In this document: one piece after another, positions 17,392 through 25,513 of the stretch
How positions within the stretch are numbered: position 1 is the first letter of the stretch
Layout of the letters: each line of letters opens with the position of its first letter
NCBI GenBank assembly: GCA_013180605.1
Contig: QBUL01000186.1
Span: 1 to 50,857 of the forward strand
Length of the DNA: 50,857 bases
Source of the DNA: Candidatus Methanophagaceae archaeon GoMg1
GTDB lineage: Archaea; Halobacteriota; Syntropharchaeia; Alkanophagales; Methanospirareceae
Reading direction: 5' to 3'
The notes under the pieces: generated by a model
Told to the model about the DNA's origin: nothing
The model's input: the letters and a program-made list of their open reading frames with translations, nothing else
The model's database searches: none
Program-made: the position numbers and the translations under genes

Positions 17392-18854
17392 GATAATTCT
17401 TGATGACATCCAAAAGGGAGATGACCGTCTCTATCCCCCATATATCCAAATGGTAGCTGAGACATTGTGCAAGAAGATAGACCAGAATAGTCCGATAATC
17501 ACCAGAGAGTTCTATTTGGACCAATTAAAAGGCGCTGATAATATCATTGCACGGTATTTAATAGAGCGACTAAATGAATTTGGCTCTCAGAAAGAAAAAG
17601 CAGAAAAAGTATTGATATTTTTGACATCATCAACAGGGAAAAAAGCACAGAAAAGTTTAATCGAATTAAGCCAAGAAACCGAAATAGATGTCAATGAGTT
17701 GAAGGGAATCATGAATAAAATGATTGATCTCAGGATGGCACGAGCTGTCAGTGATGGTGAATTTGAAATAATTCATGATTATCTAGGTAAAATTATTGAT
17801 GAGGAATTAGTCAAGGAGGAAGATCGAACAATCAAGTTTCTTGAAGAACAATTGAATTCTTTTTACCAGAATTATAAAGTGCATGGAACACCTATTATGT
17901 CGCCACCTTTATGGCGAGTTTATACAGAAATATGGGAAGGATAAAAATAAGTGAAGAAAAATATCCACTTATTTTATGTACTTGTCTCTCAGAAATTGGT
18001 TTAGGTTGGTACTGGTTGAAAGATGTAGATGCTAAAAAAATGTTTGAAATGATAAAAGACCACATATCTCATGGATTGAGATATGTTAGGAATGAAGCTG
18101 TGGAGGCATTCGCAAAAATAGCGGAACCTGGGGACATGGATAAGATAATCGAGATGTTGCACGATGACAACAGGTATGTTCGGACGGCTGCTCTACGGGC
18201 ATTCGTAGAGATAGCAGAACCCGAGGACAGAAATAAGATAATTGAGATGTTGCATGACGAAGCTTGGGATGTTCGAATGGCTGCTGCTGCGGCATTTGTA
18301 AAGATAGTAGAACTTGAGGACAGGGATAAGACAATTGAGATGTCACATGACGAAGACAGGTATGTTCGGATGGCTTCCACAGAGGCACTCGGAAAGATAA
18401 CAGAACCTGAGGACAGAGATATGATAATTGAGATGCTGCACGATGAAGACCGGGATGTTCAGAGGGCTGCTGTACGGGTGTTTTTAAAAATAGCAGAACA
18501 TGAAGGACAGAGATATGATAATTGAGATGCTGCACGATGAAGACCGGGATGTTCAGAGGGCTGCTGTACGGGTGTTTTTAAAAATAGCAGAACATGAAGG
18601 ACAGGGATAAGATAATTGAGATGCTGCACGATGAAGACCGGGATGTTCAGAGGGCTGCTGCGGAGGCATTGGAAAAGATAGCTGAACCTGAGTGCAGGGA
18701 ATATCTATTAGATTTATTAGCTGACGAAGCACAGGGTTGGAGTGTAAAACAAAGGAACATTTTTGAATCATTGTCAAAGTTGGATAGAAAACTATACTGC
18801 CCCTACTTTAAAGATGAAGAGGATATGTGGAAGAGGAGCGCATTTCGAGTTTAA
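17366..18854 (+). pseudogene. Broken STAND-type NTPase/HEAT-repeat gene (three frames)
   Basis: Three consecutive frames make one protein. Frame one, open from about 17366 with an ATG at 17450, reads EIILDDIQKGDDRLYPPYIQMVAETLC then a winged-helix-like region, resembling the part after the NTPase core of STAND proteins. The P-loop part is missing. Near 17907 the frame shifts; one extra T in CCTTTATGG would join it to MASLYRNMGRIKISEEKYPLILCTC. From 18030 come 31-residue HEAT/PBS-lyase-like repeats (A..ALxKIAEPEDRDKIIEMLHDEDRDV). Two identical 94-base units at 18417 each add one base, shifting the frame twice. The last frame, from 18594, ends DLLADEAQGWSVKQRNIFESL. It is inactive as read, or sequencing indels are present. 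Confidence 0.7.
18417..18604 (+). repeat. Perfect 94-base tandem duplication inside HEAT coding region
   Basis: The sequence starting AGATATGATAATTGAGATGC occurs at 18417 and again, identical over 94 bases, at 18511. A diverged unit begins at 18605. The normal HEAT unit in this gene is 93 bases, so each of these carries one surplus base (GAACATGAAGGACAG against GAACCTGAGGACAG). Confidence 0.9.
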
Positions 18855-19023
18855 CTGTAATATGTATGCTTAAAGTTACCATAACCCTTCTCTTTCACTC
18901 TATTTTCACTCCTGGAGATATGCAAGAGGATTGAAGGAGTATAGGCAAAGAAATATTTCATCATAACCCTTTTATATTTACCTTGCCATTTCATTACCAT
19001 AAGCAGAGGTAGGGGACATCATC

Positions 19024-19515
19024 ATGAAAATATCCATGGACATCGAACTAACCGACATACCGGGTCAGTTAGTGCTTGCATTGAAGCCCGTATCCGACCT
19101 TGGTGGTAATATTCTCAGCGTGCTGCATCAACGGGACAAGAAGACACCTTCAGGCCGAATACCGGTTCAACTGACGTTAGAAATAGAAGAACAGGGGTTG
19201 GACAGGTTGGTAGAACGGTTAAAAGAAAGGGACGTGAACGTGGTCAGGATAGGGAAAGAGCGGCTGAAGGAATCAATGATGGTTCTGCTAATCGGGCATA
19301 TAGTGCATACGGATTTGGGGGAGACGATAGATAGTATAGACAGCACGGGATTTGCGGAAGTGGTGGAGCTTTCTCTTTCTATGCCCGGCGTGGATAAGAA
19401 GTCTTCGGCTTCGGTTACACTCTCTGCAATAGGTAAAGAGGAACTAAAAGAAGCGTTGAACATTTTAGAACGTACGGTGAACAAAAAGGGGATTATGATT
19501 ATCCCGTCTATTTGA
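19024..19515 (+). CDS. ACT-domain amino-acid-binding regulator
   Basis: A 163-residue protein with an N-terminal ACT domain (MDIELTDIPGQLVLALKPVSDLGGNILSVLHQRDKK). A second, ACT-like half follows (MMVLLIGHIVHTDLGETIDSIDSTGFAEVVELSLSMPG). In methanogens proteins of this type sit next to homoserine dehydrogenase and are thought to sense an amino acid of the aspartate family; the intact hom gene lies 190 bases downstream here. A deleted copy is at 9740. The start follows AGGTAGGGGAC. Confidence 0.8.
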   Translation: MKISMDIELTDIPGQLVLALKPVSDLGGNILSVLHQRDKKTPSGRIPVQLTLEIEEQGLDRLVERLKERDVNVVRIGKERLKESMMVLLIGHIVHTDLGETIDSIDSTGFAEVVELSLSMPGVDKKSSASVTLSAIGKEELKEALNILERTVNKKGIMIIPSI

Positions 19516-19545
19516 TCGGGCGTCGAGAAAAGAGAAAATCAATTA

Positions 19546-19680
19546 TTGACACTGATTAACACAGACAAGATGAAGCGAGCAATGCCGTTAAAAATAGGCT
19601 CGCCTGCCAGCACAGCAAAAGAAAGAAAAAATCCGTGTAAATCTGTGTCTTAAATAGAAGGTAGTTACACTTTATATGCA
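19546..19680 (+). repeat. Dispersed element family A, with TATA-like end
   Basis: TTGACACTGATTAACACAGAC at the left pairs with GTGTAAATCTGTGTCTTAAATAG at the right, and the element ends AAGGTAGTTACACTTTATATGC. The centre differs from other copies (GCGAGCAATGCCGTTAAAAATAGGCTCGCCTGCC), suggesting different inserts between the same arms. It lies directly upstream of hom. Confidence 0.8.
19670..19679 (+). promoter_or_regulatory. TATA-like box for hom, supplied by the repeat
   Basis: CTTTATATGC ends 28 bases before the hom ATG at 19707, with AGAGGATAAGG as a possible ribosome site between. The box is part of the family A element. Confidence 0.5.
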
Positions 19681-19706
19681 AGAACAAAAGAGAGGATAAG
19701 GTAAAG

Positions 19707-20720
19707 ATGGAAACAAAATTACCAAAATTAGTACGGATTTCAATAATCGGGCTTGGTAACGTAGGCAGAGGTGTAGCAGAGGTAATAAGGCGCAAACAGG
19801 AAGAGATAAAGAGGAAGTATGGCATATATCTGAAAATTGTCGGCGTAGCGGACTTGCCGGGCGCCGTGGTGGACGAGAATGGCCTGAGTGAAGACGCGAT
19901 AAGAAAATTCAAGTCAAGAGAAACGACGGAAGATATGACAACGCTGGACATGATAAAGGATGTAGAGCACGAGATAGTGGTAGAAACGACGCCAACCAAT
20001 GTCGAGAACGGCGAGCCGGGATTGACGCATATAATTACCGCATTGGAATCCGATAGGCACGTGGTAACCTCGAATAAAGGTCCTCTGGCATTACAGTATG
20101 GGATGCTGATGGACCTCGCAGCGAAGAAAGGGAAGGAACTAAAATTTGAGGCGTCCGTAGGCGGTGCTATGCCGATAATTTCGCTGATAAATGATAATCT
20201 CGCAGGTAATGGGATAATATCCATAAAGGGCATTTTGAACGGCACCTGTAACTATATTTTAACACGGATGCGTGAGGAGAAACTACCATACAAACACGTG
20301 TTGAAGGAAGCGCAGGAACGTGGAATAGCCGAGACAGACCCTTCTAACGATGTTGCCGGGAGAGACACCGCAGTGAAACTCGTGATTTTAGCTAACTCCA
20401 TTTTCGACAGAAACGTGAGTTACAAGGATGTAGAAGTATCGGGCATTACTGGAATAACATCAGAGGCGTTGAAATTGGCTGACGGTGCGGGCTATGTAAT
20501 AAAGTTAATAGGAGAAGTAGACGGCGGCAGCAGCGGAGAATGCCTTAAAGTTGCACCTAGGTTAGTCCCAAAGGATGACCCGCTGAACGTTGGAGGCACG
20601 TTGAACGTAGCAACCATAAAGACGGATTTAGCAGGTGACATCACGGTAATTGGAAAAGGTGCGGGACCTATCGAAGCGGCAAGTGCTGTTTTGTCCGATA
20701 TAATCGGGATTTATATGTAG
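19707..20720 (+). CDS. hom: Homoserine dehydrogenase
   Basis: A 337-residue NAD(P)-dependent enzyme that reduces aspartate semialdehyde to homoserine for threonine and methionine synthesis. It has the Rossmann motif [15 protein letters not shown] at the N-terminus, [10 protein letters not shown], and the family signature stretch [13 protein letters not shown]...[24 protein letters not shown] holding the catalytic Lys/Asp region. There is no fused C-terminal ACT domain; the separate ACT gene upstream may supply regulation. Length matches archaeal Hom. Confidence 0.94.
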   Translation: METKLPKLVRISIIGLGNVGRGVAEVIRRKQEEIKRKYGIYLKIVGVADLPGAVVDENGLSEDAIRKFKSRETTEDMTTLDMIKDVEHEIVVETTPTNVENGEPGLTHIITALESDRHVVTSNKGPLALQYGMLMDLAAKKGKELKFEASVGGAMPIISLINDNLAGNGIISIKGILNGTCNYILTRMREEKLPYKHVLKEAQERGIAETDPSNDVAGRDTAVKLVILANSIFDRNVSYKDVEVSGITGITSEALKLADGAGYVIKLIGEVDGGSSGECLKVAPRLVPKDDPLNVGGTLNVATIKTDLAGDITVIGKGAGPIEAASAVLSDIIGIYM

Positions 20721-21009
20721 CTATATTCATTGTTGAATAATAAGTATAACAGAGATAGGAGTTAGGAGGTCCCTGCAATGCAAACAAATATAAAATAGCC
20801 TTGCTGCTTATCACGTTAAAAGGAATCCTCTTGCTCCTGTCGTTCGCTCGGGGATAAACGTCTTCATAATCCATGAATGTGTCATTATTCACTACTGTAG
20901 AAATAACCTATAACAACCATCAACGGTTGGACCCATCAAGAATCTTATCAGCAGCAGCCAAAGACTCCTTTTTAACCTATGCATATTTTGCCAACCGATA
21001 ACGCGATTT

Positions 21010-21690
21010 ATGCAATCTTTTCAAAACTCCGTGGGTATCATACGCAATAGCAACTCGGTTTCAGTGAAATATGACCCTACGGCAACCACATCCACATTCG
21101 ATTCAGAAGTAGAGAAAGTAGCAGCTGCAAATCATGATTTCGTTATGTTGTGCGCATATCCCGAAACGGGTAGTGCCATCCTGAAGACGGCATATGAGAA
21201 GGGCTATATGGAAAATATTGATTGGCTACTTTCTGATGGGCTCATGGACGACACGTTAGCCGATAGGGTAGGAAAGGACAAAGCGGGTAAGTACATTATA
21301 GCAGGATTAAAAGGCACAACGCCAGACCCGATAGTGGCAGGTCCTGCATACGATGCATTCAAGCAGAACTACACAGCTGAATACGGGAGAGAGCCGATGC
21401 AATTTTGCCCCAACAGCTATGATGCAGTGGCAGTAGTTGCGCTTGCGATAGAAAACATAGAAGCAGGTGACGCTTCTTCCGGAACTGCCATCCGCGACAG
21501 TTTAAAGGAAGTTGCAAGACCGCCGGGCAGAAAAGTCACAGACATCGGTGAGGCATTACGGCTTATTCGTAAAGGATGGGACATAGACTATCAGGGGGCT
21601 TCTGGTAGTCTCGATTTCGATGGGAACGGCGATGTAATTTCGTTACAAAGTCTTCCATTCCTGAAATTGATATTTATGATAACACTTTAG
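21010..21690 (+). pseudogene. Branched-chain amino-acid ABC transporter binding protein, N-terminally truncated
   Basis: A 226-codon frame matching the C-terminal two thirds of a LivK/Peripla_BP_6 receptor: YDPTATTSTFDSEVEKVAAANHDFVMLCAYPETGSAILKTAYEKGY, AGPAYDAFKQNYTAEYGREP, SYDAVAVVALAIENI and YQGASGSLDFDGNGDVI. It lacks the signal peptide and first lobe. The extreme C-terminus runs into an unrelated frame (SLQSLPFLKLIFMITL). A degenerate leader-like frame (KYKIALLLITLKG) near 20780 may be what is left of the start. No permease or ATPase genes accompany it, so it is a decayed gene. Confidence 0.75.
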
Positions 21691-21699
21691 AATCAGGTG

Positions 21700-22007
21700 C
21701 CAGTGCCGGGGTAGGAGTAGGAGTAGGAGCAGTTCCCTTAGGGACTCCTCTGCTCGCCGGTCCATGCGCTATAACGGCTGTTATGGTGATAATACAATCT
21801 TATGAAAAAATTATTACGGGGGCTTTTGTGGTTCTTTTTGCTATTTTCTCCGCTATTATCGCAACAAGGCTCGTATTAGGGCAATCAGAAAGGATATATC
21901 AGGTACTGGGGGAAGTAGGGTCGGAAGTGTTGAGCCGTGTAATGGGGATAATCGTTGCGGCAATTGCGATACAGTTTATTGCGGGAGGGATAAGGGGGAT
22001 GTTTTAA
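21700..22007 (+). pseudogene. MarC-family membrane protein, 3' fragment
   Basis: The frame VGVGVGAVPLGTPLLAGPCAITAVMVIIQSYEK reads into IYQVLGEVGSEVLSRVMGIIVAAIAIQFIAGGIRGMF, the conserved second half of MarC (PLxxPLLAGPGAIT and the final helix). The first three helices are missing, and the preceding sequence belongs to the decayed receptor gene. It is a truncated membrane protein next to another truncated transporter gene. Confidence 0.7.
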
Positions 22008-22042
22008 CACTTTTTCTTAAAAAGAAAACCTGTACTAAAAAA
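22008..22042. repeat. Short family B hairpin
   Basis: ACACTTTTTCTTAAAAAGAAAACCTGTACTAAAAAA matches the left part of the longer element at 40048. It sits directly after the MarC fragment. The rest of the gap to 22264 shows no gene. Confidence 0.6.
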
Positions 22043-22264
22043 TGTTTTATTTAGCTCACGGGTGATTTCGACTGCTTTTGGGTCATTCAAAATTGAGTCC
22101 TTTGATTGACTTTCAATGGCGTGGCAATACAAGGTAACAAATGAGGTTTCGGCAACATCACCAATATTTATGTTCATAAATATTCATCCCCCGTCATTCT
22201 TTGATCCATAGCTAACTAAAATAGTCCATTTAAATGTTTTTCTAAGCAGGTATATAACGGCCAA

Positions 22265-23095
22265 TTATTTAATGTGTTCTTCAGAACTCTGGATTAGCTT
22301 CTCTATATTACCTGAAAGATCAATTATATCTCCCCACGTAGTTCCAGAGACTATGTCTTGTGAATGGGCAAGTTTGTCCCTTAAGCTTTCAACATCTTCA
22401 AGAATTTTTGAACCTGCGCTTTTCGATTCGAAACCAAAAACATTACGAATTTTATCCGAGGACAAAACTAATTCCCTCTTATCACAAAATTGTAGACAAT
22501 CCATAAAGCCCAATCTCTCATTCCTTTCGATACGCATATTCATAAGGTGTTCTGCTTTTTCGATTCGATCTGGACTCAATTTGGTACGCAATTCTTTGTC
22601 CGTATAAAATTTTCTAATATGGTGTGTTAGATGCATTTCAAGTAAAGTTATCAGTCCAAAAAGCATAATTCGAACAGGTGGTTTTTGTAAATCCGCACGA
22701 GTAATTATGCTATCAACCGAATTTCCTGAAAGTACAAATACGTGCTGTTTTTCTCGAAGAATATGCAACACCTCAATTAATGGAGTCGAATTAGAGATGA
22801 GATCAGACAGTTGAAATTTATGTGTAAAGCTCCCACATTTACCTTTGGTCAATTCTGATGAATTTATGTATCCGATTACCGGTTCATCGTTGGATTTTTT
22901 TATACCCATTGTATTAAAGTAAAGTTTGTCCATTTTATTTAAAATGCTAATGGCATCATCTTCGTAAATGCATGATTGGAGGGGTTCATTTATTGAAGAA
23001 GCGGTAATTCCGAACATAAATAATTCACGTAATTCCAAAACACTTGTACCCCTCCGTCTATATCCATTCCTTCTTGAAACCCAGAGATCTCTCAT
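22265..23095 (-). CDS. CBS-domain protein with HEPN-like C-terminus
   Basis: A 276-residue protein. Residues about 30-150 contain a CBS pair: ASSINEPLQSCIYEDDAISILNKM...EPVIGYINSSEL, then ISNSTPLIEVLHILREKQHVFVLSGNSVDSIITRADL. The C-terminal half is helical and includes LRDKLAHSQDIV, an RX4H motif typical of HEPN ribonucleases, after VFGFESKSAGSKILEDVES. CBS pairs bind adenine nucleotides, so the layout suggests a nucleotide-controlled RNase, but this is inference. It lies alone on the minus strand downstream of an attC-like hairpin, in an accessory region. Confidence 0.6.
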   Translation of the reverse strand: MRDLWVSRRNGYRRRGTSVLELRELFMFGITASSINEPLQSCIYEDDAISILNKMDKLYFNTMGIKKSNDEPVIGYINSSELTKGKCGSFTHKFQLSDLISNSTPLIEVLHILREKQHVFVLSGNSVDSIITRADLQKPPVRIMLFGLITLLEMHLTHHIRKFYTDKELRTKLSPDRIEKAEHLMNMRIERNERLGFMDCLQFCDKRELVLSSDKIRNVFGFESKSAGSKILEDVESLRDKLAHSQDIVSGTTWGDIIDLSGNIEKLIQSSEEHIK

Positions 23096-23147
23096 TGTTT
23101 CACCTCCTACCTTTTCATCTAAGATGTAGCAATTTTAATTGACTGCC

Positions 23148-23212
23148 GTACAACGTTCCGAGCGTATCTGGCGAAGTGCCGAAGGCACGTAGCCAGATAC
23201 GCTCGGTTAAGT
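23148..23212 (-). other. attC-like hairpin (possible integron cassette recombination site)
   Basis: On the minus strand the order is ACTTAAC, a 15-base arm CCGAGCGTATCTGGC, an inner GTGCC-TTC-GGCAC hairpin, the matching arm GCCAGATACGCTCGG, then AAC and GTTGTAC. ACTTAAC fits the R'' consensus RYYYAAC exactly and GTTGTAC fits GTTRRRY with one mismatch. It lies just past the 3' end of the minus-strand ORF at 23222, where a cassette's attC should be. Against: the main stem has no unpaired extrahelical bases, and no integrase gene is in the window. Confidence 0.45.
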
Positions 23213-23221
23213 GATGTCGGC

Positions 23222-23599
23222 TCATTGAAATACCTCGTCCAAATTTTTTGCATTCTTTAACTTGTCGAATGTTGTATATCTAGGTGCTTGTGGGGCTTTC
23301 ACTTCCCCCTTGGGTTTAGGAATTAATTTTAAAGGCATTATTTCGTTTGCTTGATCCTTGAAATAAACGATGAATTTATCAGTATCGTTATATCTCTCAA
23401 TTTTGGAGACTTCCGCATAATGTGTTATGGCTGATGTTGGAGCTGTTTGATAACCTGCAATTTTCTTAATATCAATATAAATGGCTTCTTCTCCAAATAA
23501 TTCTTGGGAATGGATGATAACCTCTTTTCCAAATTCTTCTTCCAAGTCCCATAAATACTGCATATAGACTTTCCCATTTATTAGCAAATTTTCCATCAT
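23222..23599 (-). CDS. Small PUA-like-domain protein
   Basis: A 125-residue protein. The middle (ITHYAEVSKIERYNDTDKFIVYFKDQANEIMPLKLIPK) and the ending PRYTTFDKLKNAKNLDEVF resemble PUA/EVE-like beta-barrel proteins that bind modified nucleotides or RNA; the match is by pattern only. It has a good ribosome site (AGGAGGGT) before the start. Its 3' end abuts the attC-like hairpin, so it may be a gene cassette. Function unknown. Confidence 0.55.
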   Translation of the reverse strand: MMENLLINGKVYMQYLWDLEEEFGKEVIIHSQELFGEEAIYIDIKKIAGYQTAPTSAITHYAEVSKIERYNDTDKFIVYFKDQANEIMPLKLIPKPKGEVKAPQAPRYTTFDKLKNAKNLDEVFQ

Positions 23600-23998
23600 T
23601 ACCCTCCTTCTCAGTTAATTGAGCCGATTTTACTTAACTCCGTTATATCCGAACTCGAGTTCGCATAGACCGCCCTTTAACTGAAACTTCCGAATCATTT
23701 TTTACCGCCTGGTTTTTAAATAGATGCATGCCTATAAATACCCTTTATTTATATTTTTGCAATGACGCATAGCGTCTTACAAGTAAAAGAAATCCATCTT
23801 TTTTCTTTTTAGTTGAGTTTTCCATATTCTTCTCACCTCAATACCTCAAAACCTCAAACCATGCCCCAAACAAGAGCAATGCTAAAATATAATTACCAAC
23901 TGCAACATGAAGCATGCTTTTATGATTTAACAAGACAACAAAATCGAAAAGCTTTTTATTTATGTAGCCCCCACATAACTTTATGGGGAACATAGAAG
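23600..23998. other. Gene-poor stretch with a short palindrome
   Basis: I see no gene. CGAACTCGAGTTCG is a 14-base perfect palindrome near 23650, flanked on the minus strand by GGAGTTAAGTAAAATCGGCTC. That flank contains another GTTRRRY-type core, so a second degenerate attC-like site is possible but weak. TTTAAATAG and TATAAATACCC are TATA-like. Confidence 0.3.
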
Positions 23999-24862
23999 GG
24001 TGGACGAGAAGTTGGTTGGAAAATCAGCGACACGCGGGTCAAAGAACTATGTCTATCATTCAACCAGTCGTTACGATAAAGAGATAAAAAAGGTAGTAAA
24101 GTGTCAAAATACCCCGGAAGACTCGACAAAGAACGGGGATTTATTCTAAAGGGGCGAAATAAGCATGAGCATAAGTATGTCGCGAGTCTGCGAAATATTA
24201 CCGAATACGGTAATTCGATGCTGCTACACGGAAGGATGCAGGACATCAAACCTGTGTTGAAAGAGGGTTTTTCCGACCACTGGTAGGAAATCTGCGCTCT
24301 TACTATGGTGCGTGCTTCTGGCAATGTCCCATTAAAACGTGCGAAAGATGCATGGGTGAAATTATACAACGCCGACGATGCTAAACCGAACCTAAATCCA
24401 AAGAATCTCTCTCTTCGAGGATCAGGACCTCCGACTAGAAGAGCAGAAGACCGGGCACAGGAAAAAGGCTGAGCGCAAGATAGAGAAGAAAAAATTCGAT
24501 GAGGGTATGAAGAAGGCAGGGAAGATCCTTATTCTCTCGGATATGGATGTCGAGAAGCAGGAGATATATCTGCTCTACAAGAAACGAGAAGTGGTTGAGA
24601 AGATGTTTAACACGTACAAGACGGTGCTTAATGCGGACAAGCTCTACCTGCAGGGCGATGAAAGTGCCTTTGGACACATGTTTGTCGCGTTTCTTTCACT
24701 CTATATCCACTGTAAACTGGAGCAGCTCTTAAAGAAAGCAAAACTCAATCATAAGATCACGCCGATTGACCTGCTATTCAAATACAGCAAGGTCTACCAT
24801 CCTGAGGTCAAGTCCCAAATCATTGGACATCTCATACATATAAGCAGTTTCATGACTCTTTA
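23999..24862 (+). pseudogene. Decayed IS transposase (IS1634/IS4-like DDE family)
   Basis: Fragments in at least three frames line up as one transposase: VDEKLVGKSATRGSKNYVYHSTSRYDKE, then RGFILKGRNKHEHKYVASLRNITEYGNSMLLHGRMQDIKPVLKEGF, and the C-terminal DMDVEKQEIYLLYKKREVVEKMFNTYKTVLNADKLYLQGDESAFGHMFVAFLSLYIHCKLEQLLKKAKL. The last piece holds the Y..R..VE.MF catalytic glutamate region of these enzymes. Stops and frameshifts break it throughout. Terminal inverted repeats were not identified. Confidence 0.7.
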
Positions 24863-25016
24863 AATAACCATCCACCATGTTTTTAGCCTCTGAATATGGA
24901 ACGTCCTTTAACACCACTATCTTTTCAATGACCTCTCCTGATTTGCTCCTTTTAATTTCTTTAAGCTTACAATATATTATTGACATAACAATACATAAAA
25001 GCTTTTTGATTTTCAT
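24774..25016 (-). pseudogene. Winged-helix-like protein truncated at the IS remnant
   Basis: An 80-residue minus-strand ORF: KSGEVIEKIVVLKDVPYSEAKNMVDGYLKSHETAYMYEMSNDLGLDLRMVDLAVFE. The KSHETAYMYEMSNDLGLDLRMVDLAVFE part looks like a DNA-binding helix-turn-helix, which normally continues into a wing. The stop comes within the transposase segment, so the 3' part was probably removed by the insertion. Confidence 0.5.
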
Positions 25017-25046
25017 ACTATTAGGAAAGGAGTATAACGGAAAAAC

Positions 25047-25055
25047 ATTTTAAAA
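25047..25055 (+). promoter_or_regulatory. TATA-like box for tRNA-Thr
   Basis: ATTTTAAAAG lies about 40 bases before the tRNA 5' end, allowing a short 5' leader. Confidence 0.35.
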
Positions 25056-25089
25056 GAAAAAAAACAGAATAGTAAAAAATGCCTTTGAT

Positions 25090-25164
25090 GCCTCGGTAGC
25101 TTAGCTTGGTTTGAGCGGCTGATTTGTAATCAGCAGGTCGAGGGTTCAAATCCCTCCCGGGGCT
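25090..25164 (+). tRNA. tRNA-Thr (anticodon UGU)
   Basis: A full cloverleaf can be folded. The acceptor GCCTCGG pairs with CCGGGGC (one T-G pair). The anticodon stem GCTGA/TCAGC encloses the loop TTTGTAA with anticodon TGT. The T arm is GAGGG-TTCAAAT-CCCTC and the discriminator is T. There is no intron and no encoded CCA. It is isolated, next to the IS remnant. Confidence 0.95.
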
Positions 25165-25168
25165 TTAA

Positions 25169-25200
25169 CCCCCCAGATTACACAGATTCTCACGAGCCCA
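25169..25200. repeat. Family C repeat unit
   Basis: CCCAGATTACACAGATTCTCACGAG is the inverse of the CTCGTGAAAATCTGTGTAATCTTGTGG unit seen at 2.7 kb. Confidence 0.55.
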
Positions 25201-25287
25201 CGACAATAGGGCTGGGTTTTCCTTTGGCTATTCTAACATCCATTGCTTCTTTTTCTTGCTCCTGCTGGCACTATCTAAAAATACAGT

Positions 25288-25400
25288 GATTTATCACCGC
25301 GGAGGGCGCAGAGTACGCAGAGTTTTAAAACTGTTCCAATCATTGCTCAGGTTTTCTGGTGCCTTTGCGTTCTCTGTGTGCTCTGCGGTGAAATTTAAGG
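25288..25400. repeat. Inverted repeat of the CGCAGAG type (family D)
   Basis: TCACCGCGGAGGGCGCAGAGTACGCAGAG at the left and GCGTTCTCTGTGTGCTCTGCGGTGAAATTTAAG at the right are inverted copies. A related element is at 34665-34825. The 25165-25513 gap holds only repeats, including ACCACTAAACCACTAAACCGCTA near 25480. Confidence 0.8.
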
Positions 25401-25513
25401 GTTTAGCAATTTCACTAGAAAATTCGACAGTGCCCTCCTGCTATACAAATACGGTTTAGGGATTTGTAACCCTCACTAAACCACTAAACCACTAAACCGC
25501 TATCTTCCCCTTC

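Noticed and set aside
18086-18535. Minus-strand ORFs over the HEAT region
   Set aside because: They are antisense shadows of the 93-base HEAT repeats.
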